Positions 6,906 to 12,993 of a stretch of DNA of 12,993 bases are shown here, piece by piece. Under the pieces are notes generated by a model. The model worked only from the letters and a program-made list of their open reading frames with translations. It did not search any database and had not been told where the DNA came from. Within the stretch, counting starts at the first letter, position 1. Each line of letters starts with the position of its first letter. Both the position numbers and the translations under genes were made by a program. This stretch comes from Vulcanimicrobiia bacterium (GTDB taxonomy: Bacteria; Vulcanimicrobiota; Vulcanimicrobiia; Vulcanimicrobiales; Vulcanimicrobiaceae): assembly GCA_025451135.1 (NCBI GenBank), contig JANWKW010000036.1:1-12993 (forward strand). The letters run 5' to 3'.

Positions 6906-7924
6906 CCTCGCTCGACCGGTTGTTCCTGGCGCGCGCATACGAGCTGGCGGCGCGCGGGCGCGGGAACACGTCGCCGAATCCGATCGTCGGCGCGGTCTTC
7001 GTGCGCGACGGCGCCGTGAGCGGCGAGGGCTATCCCCACACGGCCGGCGAGGCGCACGCCGAGATCGAAGCGCTGCGCTCGGCCGGCGACGTGACCGGCG
7101 CGACCCTCTACGTGTCGCTGGAGCCGTGCGCTCACGACGGACGGACCGGCTCGTGCGCGCGCGCGCTCGCGCCGCTCCGCCTGGCGCGCGTGGTGATCGG
7201 CACGCTCGATCCCAACCCGCTCACGCACGGTAACGGCGCCACGATGCTGCACGAGGCCGGCATCGACGGCGAGATCGCCGACGACGACGAAGCGCGTCGC
7301 CTGATCGAACCGTTCGCGGTCGCGATCGAACGCAAGCGTCCGTACGTGGCGCTCAAGATGGCGATCTCGCTCGATGGGTTCGCGGCCGCGAGCCCGGGCG
7401 AACGCACGCAGCTGACCGGCGATGCGTGGAGCGCCTACGTGCGCGACCTGCGGGCGGCCCACGACGCGGTGATGGTCGGTGCGGGGACGGTGCGCGTCGA
7501 CGATCCGCTGCTGACGGTGCGTCCGCCGCGGCATCGACTGCACCCGTACGCGCGGATCGTGGTGGCCGGCGCGCGGCCGCTGCCGCCGGCGAGCCGCGTG
7601 CTCGCGCCCGTCCCCGGCTACGATCCGACCATCGTGCTCTCTTCCGGCGGGGCCGCCGGGCTGGACCTGGAGGCCGCGCTGCGCGGCCTCTACGAACGCG
7701 GGATCCGCTCGATCCTGTGCGAGGGCGGCCCGGCGCTCGCGACCGCGCTGATCGAACGGGGTCTGGTCGACCGGTTCTACTGGGCGATCGCGCCGGTGCT
7801 GCTCGGACCGGAGGGCGTCCCTGCCCTGGCGCCCGGCAGTAGTGCGAGGCACGGGCGAGAACTACGGTTCGACACGGTCGAGCGCTTCGGCGACGACGTG
7901 ATGCTCTCCGGAAAGTTCGCATAA
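6902..7924 (+). CDS. ribD: bifunctional riboflavin biosynthesis deaminase/reductase RibD
   Basis: Deaminates the diaminopyrimidine product of GTP cyclohydrolase II and then reduces its ribose side chain with NADPH. 340 aa, near the family's 360. Seen: SPNPIVGAVFV (24-34); zinc deaminase site with His52-Ala-Glu54, then Cys76 and Cys85 in EPCAHDGRTGSCARAL (commonly EPCSHHGRTPPC); reductase domain from about 147 with ALKMAISLDGFAA (150-162), VGAGTVRVDDPLLTVR and CEGGPALATALIERGLVD. The TTG start at 6902 is forced: family similarity begins with DRLFLARAYELA just after it, and the next in-frame start would cut into it. It overlaps the vapC stop (TTGA), so translation is coupled to the toxin. No FMN riboswitch lies upstream. 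Confidence 0.94.
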   Translation: MTSLDRLFLARAYELAARGRGNTSPNPIVGAVFVRDGAVSGEGYPHTAGEAHAEIEALRSAGDVTGATLYVSLEPCAHDGRTGSCARALAPLRLARVVIGTLDPNPLTHGNGATMLHEAGIDGEIADDDEARRLIEPFAVAIERKRPYVALKMAISLDGFAAASPGERTQLTGDAWSAYVRDLRAAHDAVMVGAGTVRVDDPLLTVRPPRHRLHPYARIVVAGARPLPPASRVLAPVPGYDPTIVLSSGGAAGLDLEAALRGLYERGIRSILCEGGPALATALIERGLVDRFYWAIAPVLLGPEGVPALAPGSSARHGRELRFDTVERFGDDVMLSGKFA

Positions 7925-7925
7925 C

Positions 7926-8522
7926 ATGTTCGGCGGCCTCATCGCCTACAACGGTACCGTCTCGTCGCTCGAACCGCTGCCGCAAGGCGGCGCGCGCCTG
8001 CGCGTGCGCTGCGAGGGCGCGGCCGTCGAGAAGCCGGAGATCAAGGATTCGATCGCGGTCAACGGCGTGTGCCTGACCGCGACCGAACTGATGGGCGACA
8101 TCGTGGCGTTCGACGTGATCCCCGAGACGCTCGCGCGCACCAACCTGGGCGGCCTGCGCAAGGGCGACGTGGTCAACGTCGAGTACTCGCTGCGCGTCGG
8201 CGACCGGATGGGCGGACACTTCGTCTACGGCCACGTGGATGCGGCCGCGACCGTGCTGACGCGCGAGCCCGAGGGCCAAGGCGTGCGCATCCGGCTGGAA
8301 CGTCCGGCCGCGCTCGCGCCGATGCTGACCGAGAAGGCGTTCGTCGCGCTCGACGGCGTGAGCGTGACGATCGCGACCGCCGGCACCGGCTGGTTCGAGA
8401 TCGCGCTGATCCCCGAGACGCTCAACCGCACGACGTTCGGCCGCCGGATGATCAACGACAAGGTCAATCTGGAAGTCGATCCGATCGCGCGCTACGCGGT
8501 CGCCGCGATGCTGGCGCGTTGA
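7926..8522 (+). CDS. ribE: riboflavin synthase alpha subunit
   Basis: Dismutates two molecules of 6,7-dimethyl-8-ribityllumazine to riboflavin plus the pyrimidinedione. 198 aa, typical, with two tandem lumazine-binding barrels (about 1-97 and 98-195). Seen: MFGGLIAYNGTV (family start MFTGI), DSIAVNGVCLTA, FDVIPETLARTNLG, VNVEYSLRVGDRMGGHFVYGHVD, and in the second half FVALDGVSVTI, LIPETLNRTTFG and KVNLEVDPIARY. The ATG follows the ribD stop by one base. The lumazine synthase (ribH) and ribBA needed for the rest of the pathway are not in the window. Named ribC in some species. Confidence 0.95.
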   Translation: MFGGLIAYNGTVSSLEPLPQGGARLRVRCEGAAVEKPEIKDSIAVNGVCLTATELMGDIVAFDVIPETLARTNLGGLRKGDVVNVEYSLRVGDRMGGHFVYGHVDAAATVLTREPEGQGVRIRLERPAALAPMLTEKAFVALDGVSVTIATAGTGWFEIALIPETLNRTTFGRRMINDKVNLEVDPIARYAVAAMLAR

Positions 8523-8974
8523 GCCGGTTCAAGGATACGCTGCCGTCCGACGCGCGCGCGTTCGAGACGCGCCTGCGGGTGCAATGGGGCGACATCGACG
8601 TCGCCGGCATCTGCTACTTCGCCGCCTACTGGCGCTTCGCCGAACGCGCCGAGATGGATATGTTCCGCGAACTCGGCTATCCGTACGCGGAGCTGTTCGA
8701 CCGCTACGACATCTGGCTGCCGCGGGTGCACGTGCAGGCCGAGTATCACGCGCCGGCCTTGATGGACGATTGGCTGCGGATGCGGACCCACGTGGAGAAG
8801 GTCGGCGCGTCGTCGGTGCGCTGGCGGACGGTCGTCTTCAACGAACGCACCGACGAGGCGGGCGCGGCCTTCGAGCTGACGATCGCGTGCATGGATCGCG
8901 CGACCAAGAAGAGCGTGCCGCTGCCGCCCGCCCTGCGCGCGGACCTGCTGGCGTGCGTCGGGAGCGCGCCGTGA
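8519..8974 (+). CDS. acyl-CoA thioesterase, 4HBT/YbgC-like hot-dog fold
   Basis: Hydrolyses an acyl- or aryl-CoA thioester; substrate unknown. 151 aa from a TTG at 8519 that shares TTGA with the ribE stop. Seen: VQWGDIDVAGICYFAAYWRFAERAEMDMF (21-49), the family signature in which Asp27 matches the catalytic aspartate of the YbgC/4-hydroxybenzoyl-CoA thioesterase group, followed by ELGYPYAELF and VQAEYHAPALMDDWLRMRTHVEKVG, the central hot-dog strands and substrate-lining part. No clear ribosome site precedes the TTG, so translation may depend on ribE. It overlaps the next dehydrogenase by GTGA, suggesting a shared pathway with the two dehydrogenases rather than with riboflavin. Confidence 0.85.
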   Translation: MSRFKDTLPSDARAFETRLRVQWGDIDVAGICYFAAYWRFAERAEMDMFRELGYPYAELFDRYDIWLPRVHVQAEYHAPALMDDWLRMRTHVEKVGASSVRWRTVVFNERTDEAGAAFELTIACMDRATKKSVPLPPALRADLLACVGSAP

Positions 8975-9996
8975 GCTCGCGGGTCGCGATGCTGGTGGAG
9001 CCGCGCAAGATCGAACTGCGGTCCGAGGCGATCCCGACCGCGCCGCCGGGCGGCCTGGTGGTGCGCGTGCGCGCGGCCCTGACCGACGGCACGGATCTCA
9101 AGGCCTACCGGCGCGGCCATCCGCAGATGCCGATGCCGAGCCGGTTCGGGCACGAGTTCTCGGGCGACGTGGCGGCCGTCGGCGAGGGCACGGCGGGCTA
9201 CGCCGTGGGCGATGCGGTGATGTGCGTGCACTCGGCGCCCGACGGGACGTGCTTCTGGTGCCTGGCCGGCGAAGAAGAGCTGTGCGAGTCCGTGATGTCG
9301 ACCAAGATCCTGGGCGCATACGCCGACTACATCGAGATCCCGGCACGGATCGTGGCGCGCAACTGCTTCCACAAGCCCGACGGCCTGGCGTACCGCGACG
9401 CGGCCTTCCTCGAACCGCTGGCCTGCGTGGTCCATTCGGTCGACTACTTGGAGCCCGCGCCGGACGCGCTGGTGGCCGTGCTCGGCGACGGCGGGTTCGG
9501 CCTGCTGCACGCCCAGGTGCTGCGCGACCGCGGCGCGCGTCCGCTGCTGATCGGCCGGCGCCAAGAACGCTTGGACCTCTCGCGCGCGCTCGGCATCGAT
9601 ACGGTCGACGCGCGCGTCGCCGACGTGCACGCGGCCATCGCGGCGCGGACCGGCGATCGCGGCGCGGACGCGCTGATCGAGTGCACCGGCAGTCAGCAGG
9701 TGTGGGAGAGCGCGCCCGGCTTCGTGCGGCGCGGCGGCACGGTCTCGTTCTTCGGCGGCTTGCCCGCGTCGGCGCAGGTCTCGTTCCAGGCGGCGCGCCT
9801 GCATTACGACGAGGTCCGGCTGATCAGCCCGTTCCACTTCGGTCCGCCGGCGGTGGCGCGTGCGTTCGAGCTGCTGCGCGACGGCAAGATCGCGGTCGAA
9901 CCGCTGGTGACCCGGACGTTCGCGCTCGGCGATATCGTCGAGGCGTTCGCGACGCTCGACGGAGGCGAAGGCATCAAATTCGCGATCGAACCGTGA
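8971..9996 (+). CDS. medium-chain zinc-type alcohol dehydrogenase with Asp in place of two zinc-ligand Cys
   Basis: An oxidoreductase of the sorbitol/threonine/glucose dehydrogenase-like MDR group; substrate unknown. 341 aa from GTG 8971 (GGGAG six bases before). Seen: GHEFSG (60-65) with His61 and Glu62, EPLAC with Glu148, Rossmann GDGGFG (172-177). The catalytic cysteine position (normally GICGTD) reads LTDGTD, giving Asp39, and the structural set C-x2-C-x2-C-x7-C reads Asp91, Cys94, Cys97, Cys105. Asp at the catalytic site is known in haloarchaeal glucose dehydrogenase, so activity may be kept. The second Rossmann strand ends IGRR without an acidic residue, suggesting NADP(H). Its stop overlaps the next dehydrogenase (GTGA). 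Confidence 0.85.
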   Translation: MSSRVAMLVEPRKIELRSEAIPTAPPGGLVVRVRAALTDGTDLKAYRRGHPQMPMPSRFGHEFSGDVAAVGEGTAGYAVGDAVMCVHSAPDGTCFWCLAGEEELCESVMSTKILGAYADYIEIPARIVARNCFHKPDGLAYRDAAFLEPLACVVHSVDYLEPAPDALVAVLGDGGFGLLHAQVLRDRGARPLLIGRRQERLDLSRALGIDTVDARVADVHAAIAARTGDRGADALIECTGSQQVWESAPGFVRRGGTVSFFGGLPASAQVSFQAARLHYDEVRLISPFHFGPPAVARAFELLRDGKIAVEPLVTRTFALGDIVEAFATLDGGEGIKFAIEP

Positions 9997-11051
9997 TCCC
10001 GTCGCGGATGCGCGCGGCGGTGCTGTACGACGTCGATGACGTCCGCATCGAAGAGCGCGACGTGCCGGCGTTGGCCGAAGGCGACCTGCTCGTGCAGACC
10101 CGCGCGAGCGGCATCTGCACGGGCGACGTGATGGGCTGGTACGTCAAGCGCAAGGCGCCGCTGGTGCTCGGCCACGAACCGGCCGGCGTGGTGGCCGCGC
10201 TCGGCCCGGGCGCGCCGGCGCTCGACGACGACGGCGTGCCGTTCGCGCCCGGCGATCGCGTGTTCGCGCATCATCACGCGCCGTGCTTCGCCTGCGCGGC
10301 GTGCGCGCGCGAGGACTACGTGCAGTGCCCGACCTGGCGCGCGACCAAGATCGTGCCGGGCGGCCTGGCCGAGTACTTCCGCGTGCCGGCGGCCAACGGG
10401 CGCGACACCCTGCGGCGGCCCGGGCGCGGCTCGTGCGCCGACGGCGCGCTGGTCGAGCCACTAGCCTGCGTGATGAAATCGCTGCGGCGCGGACGGGTGC
10501 GCGACGGCGACGCGGTCCTGGTGATCGGCTTGGGCGTGATGGGCCTGATGCACGTCGCGGCCGCGCTCGATCGCGGAGCGCGCGTGTTCGGCAGCGATTT
10601 CAACGAGACGCGCCGGACGCTCGCGGCCAAGCTGGGCGCGACCGTCGCCCACCCGGACGCGATCGGGGCGGAGCTGCGACGCGCGACCGAGGGTCGCGGC
10701 GCCGACGTGGTGATCTGCGGACCGGGCGCACCGGGACCGCTGCGCGATGCGCTGCCGCTGACGGCAGCGGGCGGGACGGTGGTGATGTTCACGCCGCTCG
10801 AGCCGGGCGTCGCATTCGACTTCGACGCGAACGACCTGTACTTCCGCGACCTGCACCTGGTCGCGAGCTACTCGTGCGGACCGAACGACACGCGCGAAGC
10901 CTTGGCCGCGATCGCGCGCGGCGCCGTGACGGCGGAACGCCTGGGCGCGACGTTCTATCCGCTCGAAGAGGCCGGGACGGCCTACGCGGCGCTGCGCGAT
11001 GCGAAGATCGTCAAGCCGATCGTGACGTTCGATCCCTCGCTCTTCGGTTAG
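9993..11051 (+). CDS. medium-chain zinc-dependent alcohol dehydrogenase, canonical zinc sites
   Basis: Second MDR oxidoreductase, 352 aa from the overlapping GTG at 9993 or 347 aa from an ATG at 10008; MRAAVLYDVDDVRIEE is a typical family start, so the ATG is a real alternative. Numbered from the GTG: catalytic zinc ligands Cys42 (SGICTGD), His61-Glu62 (GHEPAG) and Glu155 (EPLAC); structural zinc Cys98, 101, 104 and 112, all present. Rossmann motif GLGVMG (179-184) with Asp202 at the end of the second strand suggests NAD(H) use, unlike its neighbour. Substrate not identifiable; sugar alcohols, threonine or other secondary alcohols are possible. Its TAG overlaps the stop of the convergent transporter gene. 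Confidence 0.87.
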   Translation: MIPSRMRAAVLYDVDDVRIEERDVPALAEGDLLVQTRASGICTGDVMGWYVKRKAPLVLGHEPAGVVAALGPGAPALDDDGVPFAPGDRVFAHHHAPCFACAACAREDYVQCPTWRATKIVPGGLAEYFRVPAANGRDTLRRPGRGSCADGALVEPLACVMKSLRRGRVRDGDAVLVIGLGVMGLMHVAAALDRGARVFGSDFNETRRTLAAKLGATVAHPDAIGAELRRATEGRGADVVICGPGAPGPLRDALPLTAAGGTVVMFTPLEPGVAFDFDANDLYFRDLHLVASYSCGPNDTREALAAIARGAVTAERLGATFYPLEEAGTAYAALRDAKIVKPIVTFDPSLFG

Positions 11052-12319
11052 ACCTCGGGGTTGAGGGCTTCGAGGTCGATCGCGGTCTCGGGAACGGTGA
11101 TGTCGTCGAGGCGGTTGGTGACGGCGATCGCGAGCGGGATCGCCATGACGACGAGCAGGCCGGCGAGCATCCAGGGCGCGCCGCGCAGCCAGTCGCGATC
11201 GCTCACGATCGTGTGGAAGAAGACCCAGCCGAAGAGCAGCGGGCCGGCGATCATGGTCAGACTGCGGACGGCGCCGAGCGCGCCTTGCAGCGCCCCTTGT
11301 TCGTTCGGCGCGACGCGGTGCGTGAGGAGCGCCTGCGACGCCGGCATGTAGAAGCCGAGCGCCGAGACCGCGATGCCGGCGACCACGACCCATCCGTTCG
11401 CGAACGAGAAGCAGACATAGCCGAGCGCCGCGAAGGCGAGCCCGAGGACCATCGTGCGCCGCTCGCCGAAGCGCTTCACGATGGGTCCGACCAGCAGCAT
11501 CTGCGAGAGCACGGATGTCGCGCCCACCAGCGTCAGCGTGAGGCCGACCTGCCACGTATTCCAGCCGAACCGCGCGATGCAGTAGATCACCCACACGATC
11601 GGCAGCGATTCGTGCGCCAGATACCCGAGGAAGTTCACGCTCGCGAGGCCCAGGATCTGCGGCCGCTTCCGCAGGAACGCGAACGCGCCGACCGGATTCG
11701 CCTTCTTCCAATCGACGTGCGGCGTGCGGTGCGCGACGTCGAGCGATTCGGGCAGCACCAGCAGACCGTAGAGGAAGTTCGCCATGCTGAAGGCGGCGGC
11801 CGCCCAGAACGGCACGCGCGGGCCGTACGTGCCGAGCCAGCCGCCGATCGCCGGGCCGATGATGAAGCCGAGCCCGAAGGCGCTGCCGATCAGCCCGTAG
11901 GCCTTGGCGCGCTCGTGCGGCTTGGTGGAATCGGCGATATACGCGTACGCCGTCGTCATGCTGGCGGTGGTCGCGCCGGAGATCAGACGTCCGGCGAAGA
12001 GCCAGCCCAGGCCCGGCGCCAGCGCCATGATGACGTAGTCGAGGCTGGTGCCGAGGTTGCTGAGCAGGATCAACGGACGGCGGCCGATGCGATCGGAGAT
12101 GATGCCGAAGAACGGCGTCGAGACGAACTGGACGCACGCCCAGGCGGCCCCGAAGACGCCGATGATCCAGCCGGCATAGGCGGCGTCGCCGCCGACGAAC
12201 GACTTCACCAGTTTGGGCAACACCGGACCCATCAGGCCGAACGAGAGCATGTCGATCATGACCGTGACGAAGATGAAGATCGCGGCCGCTTTGCGCGCCG
12301 GCCTAACGGGCTCGTGCAT
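11048..12319 (-). CDS. MFS drug/H+ antiporter, TetA (TCR/Tet) family
   Basis: Inner-membrane efflux pump, 423 aa with the usual 12 hydrophobic segments. Seen: IDMLSFGLMGPVLPKL in the first helix (22-37), motif A GIISDRIGRRP (72-82) in the loop after helix 2, SLDYVIMALAPGLGWLFAGRLISG, and a motif C-like GSAFGLGFIIGPAIGG in helix 5, an antiporter mark. The N-terminal half resembles tetracycline exporters, but substrate cannot be read from sequence, so resistance is not implied. ATG at 12319 has GAAGGA eight bases before it, inside the regulator gene; the two overlap by 17 bp, so they form an operon. The TetR-family partner upstream fits substrate-induced expression. Confidence 0.92.
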   Translation of the reverse strand: MHEPVRPARKAAAIFIFVTVMIDMLSFGLMGPVLPKLVKSFVGGDAAYAGWIIGVFGAAWACVQFVSTPFFGIISDRIGRRPLILLSNLGTSLDYVIMALAPGLGWLFAGRLISGATTASMTTAYAYIADSTKPHERAKAYGLIGSAFGLGFIIGPAIGGWLGTYGPRVPFWAAAAFSMANFLYGLLVLPESLDVAHRTPHVDWKKANPVGAFAFLRKRPQILGLASVNFLGYLAHESLPIVWVIYCIARFGWNTWQVGLTLTLVGATSVLSQMLLVGPIVKRFGERRTMVLGLAFAALGYVCFSFANGWVVVAGIAVSALGFYMPASQALLTHRVAPNEQGALQGALGAVRSLTMIAGPLLFGWVFFHTIVSDRDWLRGAPWMLAGLLVVMAIPLAIAVTNRLDDITVPETAIDLEALNPEV

Positions 12320-12908
12320 ACGTGAAGTCCTTCGGGTCGGGGATGTGGAGAAGAAGGTCGAGCCAGAGCGCGACCGCGGCGCGGACGCGGCGAGTGTCTC
12401 CGGTCGCGGTCAGGTCGAGCATGAAGCCGCGGAAGCCGGCGATGATGACGGTCGCGATCGCGCGCGACTGCGCGAGCGTGTAGCCGTCGGCGAGCCGCTC
12501 GCGCTCGCCGAAGGAGAGCCACGACTCGACCGTGTCTTCGAGGAAGCCGGGCAGCTTGGCCGGGTCTTGGAGCGCGAGCGCGTAGATGTCGACGAACGTG
12601 GCGAACGCGCGTCGTCCGGAGGGCGAGGACATCACATCCCAGACCGCCTTGCAGGCACTCGTCGGGGTCGCGCCGCCGAGCTCGTTCAAGCGCGCGAACT
12701 CGACCTTCTGGCGATCGCGCATCGAGCGAAGCGCTTCGACGATCAGCTCTTCCTTCGAGCCGAAGTAGTAGAGCAGCACGCGCGGACTGCTGCCGACCGC
12801 CTTGGCGAGCGGGCGTAGCGAGAGCGAGCCGACCCCGTGCTCTCGCACGTAGTCGACCACCCGATCGAGCAGCGCCGCCCGGCGCGTCGGGTCTGCGGTT
12901 CGCGTCAC
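12303..12908 (-). CDS. TetR/AcrR family transcriptional regulator
   Basis: Probable ligand-responsive repressor of itself and the MFS pump. 201 aa, typical. Seen: N-terminal helix-turn-helix at about 10-60, with LLDRVVDYVREHGVGSLSLRPLAKAVGSSPRVLLYYFGSKEELIVEAL carrying the family hallmark LYYFGSKEEL; the remaining helical region should be the ligand and dimerisation domain and differs from true TetR, so tetracycline is not implied. The start is a GTG (12908-12906) without a clear ribosome site and only a few bases from the probable transcript start, consistent with a leaderless or near-leaderless message. A perfect palindrome lies 16 bp before it. Confidence 0.92.
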   Translation of the reverse strand: MTRTADPTRRAALLDRVVDYVREHGVGSLSLRPLAKAVGSSPRVLLYYFGSKEELIVEALRSMRDRQKVEFARLNELGGATPTSACKAVWDVMSSPSGRRAFATFVDIYALALQDPAKLPGFLEDTVESWLSFGERERLADGYTLAQSRAIATVIIAGFRGFMLDLTATGDTRRVRAAVALWLDLLLHIPDPKDFTYARAR

Positions 12909-12919
12909 GGGGCTAGGAT

Positions 12920-12925
12920 ATCATA
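12920..12925 (-). promoter_or_regulatory. candidate -10 box of the TetR-MFS operon
   Basis: TATGAT on the minus strand (five of six bases of TATAAT), the only AT-rich hexamer upstream of the regulator. It would place the transcript start near 12913, about five bases before the GTG. No good -35 was found at 16-18 bp; TTGAAA within the palindrome is only 13 bp away. The box touches the palindrome by one base, so a bound repressor would block polymerase. Confidence 0.45.
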
Positions 12926-12946
12926 CTTGAAACGAGCGTTTCAAGT
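12925..12946. promoter_or_regulatory. 22-bp perfect palindrome, likely TetR-family operator
   Basis: Left arm ACTTGAAACG (12925-12934), two central bases AG, right arm CGTTTCAAGT (12937-12946); all ten pairs match. It is AT-richer than the surrounding DNA, lies 16 bp before the regulator start and overlaps the promoter. Length and position are those of TetR-family autoregulatory operators. A hairpin terminator is unlikely, as no T-run follows on either strand. Confidence 0.82.
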
Positions 12947-12993
12947 CACGTTGACCTGGATCATCTTCGCACGAACCAATTCGGATCGACCGA

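Noticed and set aside
10283..12325. A 680-codon + strand frame antisense to the MFS transporter and running through the second dehydrogenase.
   Set aside because: Its sequence is charged and low-complexity, and both regions are explained by genes with full motifs in other frames.
12947..12993. A divergent promoter or gene start to the right of the palindrome.
   Set aside because: TTGACC at 12951 has no -10-like partner at normal spacing and no start codon follows within the window; nothing can be supported.

Overview
The window is gene-dense, high-GC bacterial DNA with third codon positions almost always G or C. Nearly every gene junction is a 1-4 bp stop/start overlap. GTG and TTG starts are common. 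The gene order asd-dapG-dapA recalls Bacillus, but the base composition does not. Together with the dispersed GGGATGACA-type intergenic repeats, this suggests a deep-branching high-GC lineage such as Candidatus Eremiobacterota (WPS-2) or a Chloroflexota-like phylum. That placement is an inference; no rRNA or marker gene here settles it.

Region 1 (1-5442, + strand) is one operon-like block. It carries dapB (5' end outside the window), asd, a dapG-type aspartate kinase and dapA. Together these four enzymes convert aspartate to tetrahydrodipicolinate, the entry to meso-diaminopimelate and lysine. A WecG/TagA/CpsF-family glycosyltransferase (GT26) and a sugar-1-phosphate nucleotidyltransferase with a left-handed beta-helix tail follow with almost no gap, so precursor supply for peptidoglycan and surface polysaccharide appears genetically linked.

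Region 2 (5443-5638) is the only sizeable + strand intergenic gap. It holds three tandem heptamers and three near-identical 40-bp direct repeats.

Region 3 (5639-11051, + strand) runs comF, a Phd/VapB-type antitoxin, a VapC PIN-domain toxin, ribD, ribE, a 4-hydroxybenzoyl-CoA-type thioesterase and two medium-chain dehydrogenases. The toxin-antitoxin pair has less GC-biased third positions than ribD, has its own promoter-like sequence overlapping the end of comF, and shares its last bases with the ribD start codon. It looks like an acquired module now stitched into a housekeeping operon. The first dehydrogenase has aspartate at two zinc-ligand positions that are cysteine in the second.

Region 4 (11048-12993, - strand) is a TetR-family regulator followed by a TetA-like MFS drug/H+ antiporter, overlapping by 17 bp. 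A perfect 22-bp palindrome lies directly upstream of the regulator and is the likely autoregulatory operator. The MFS gene and the second dehydrogenase converge tail to tail with overlapping stop codons. No RNA gene, CRISPR array, transposase or riboswitch was recognised.
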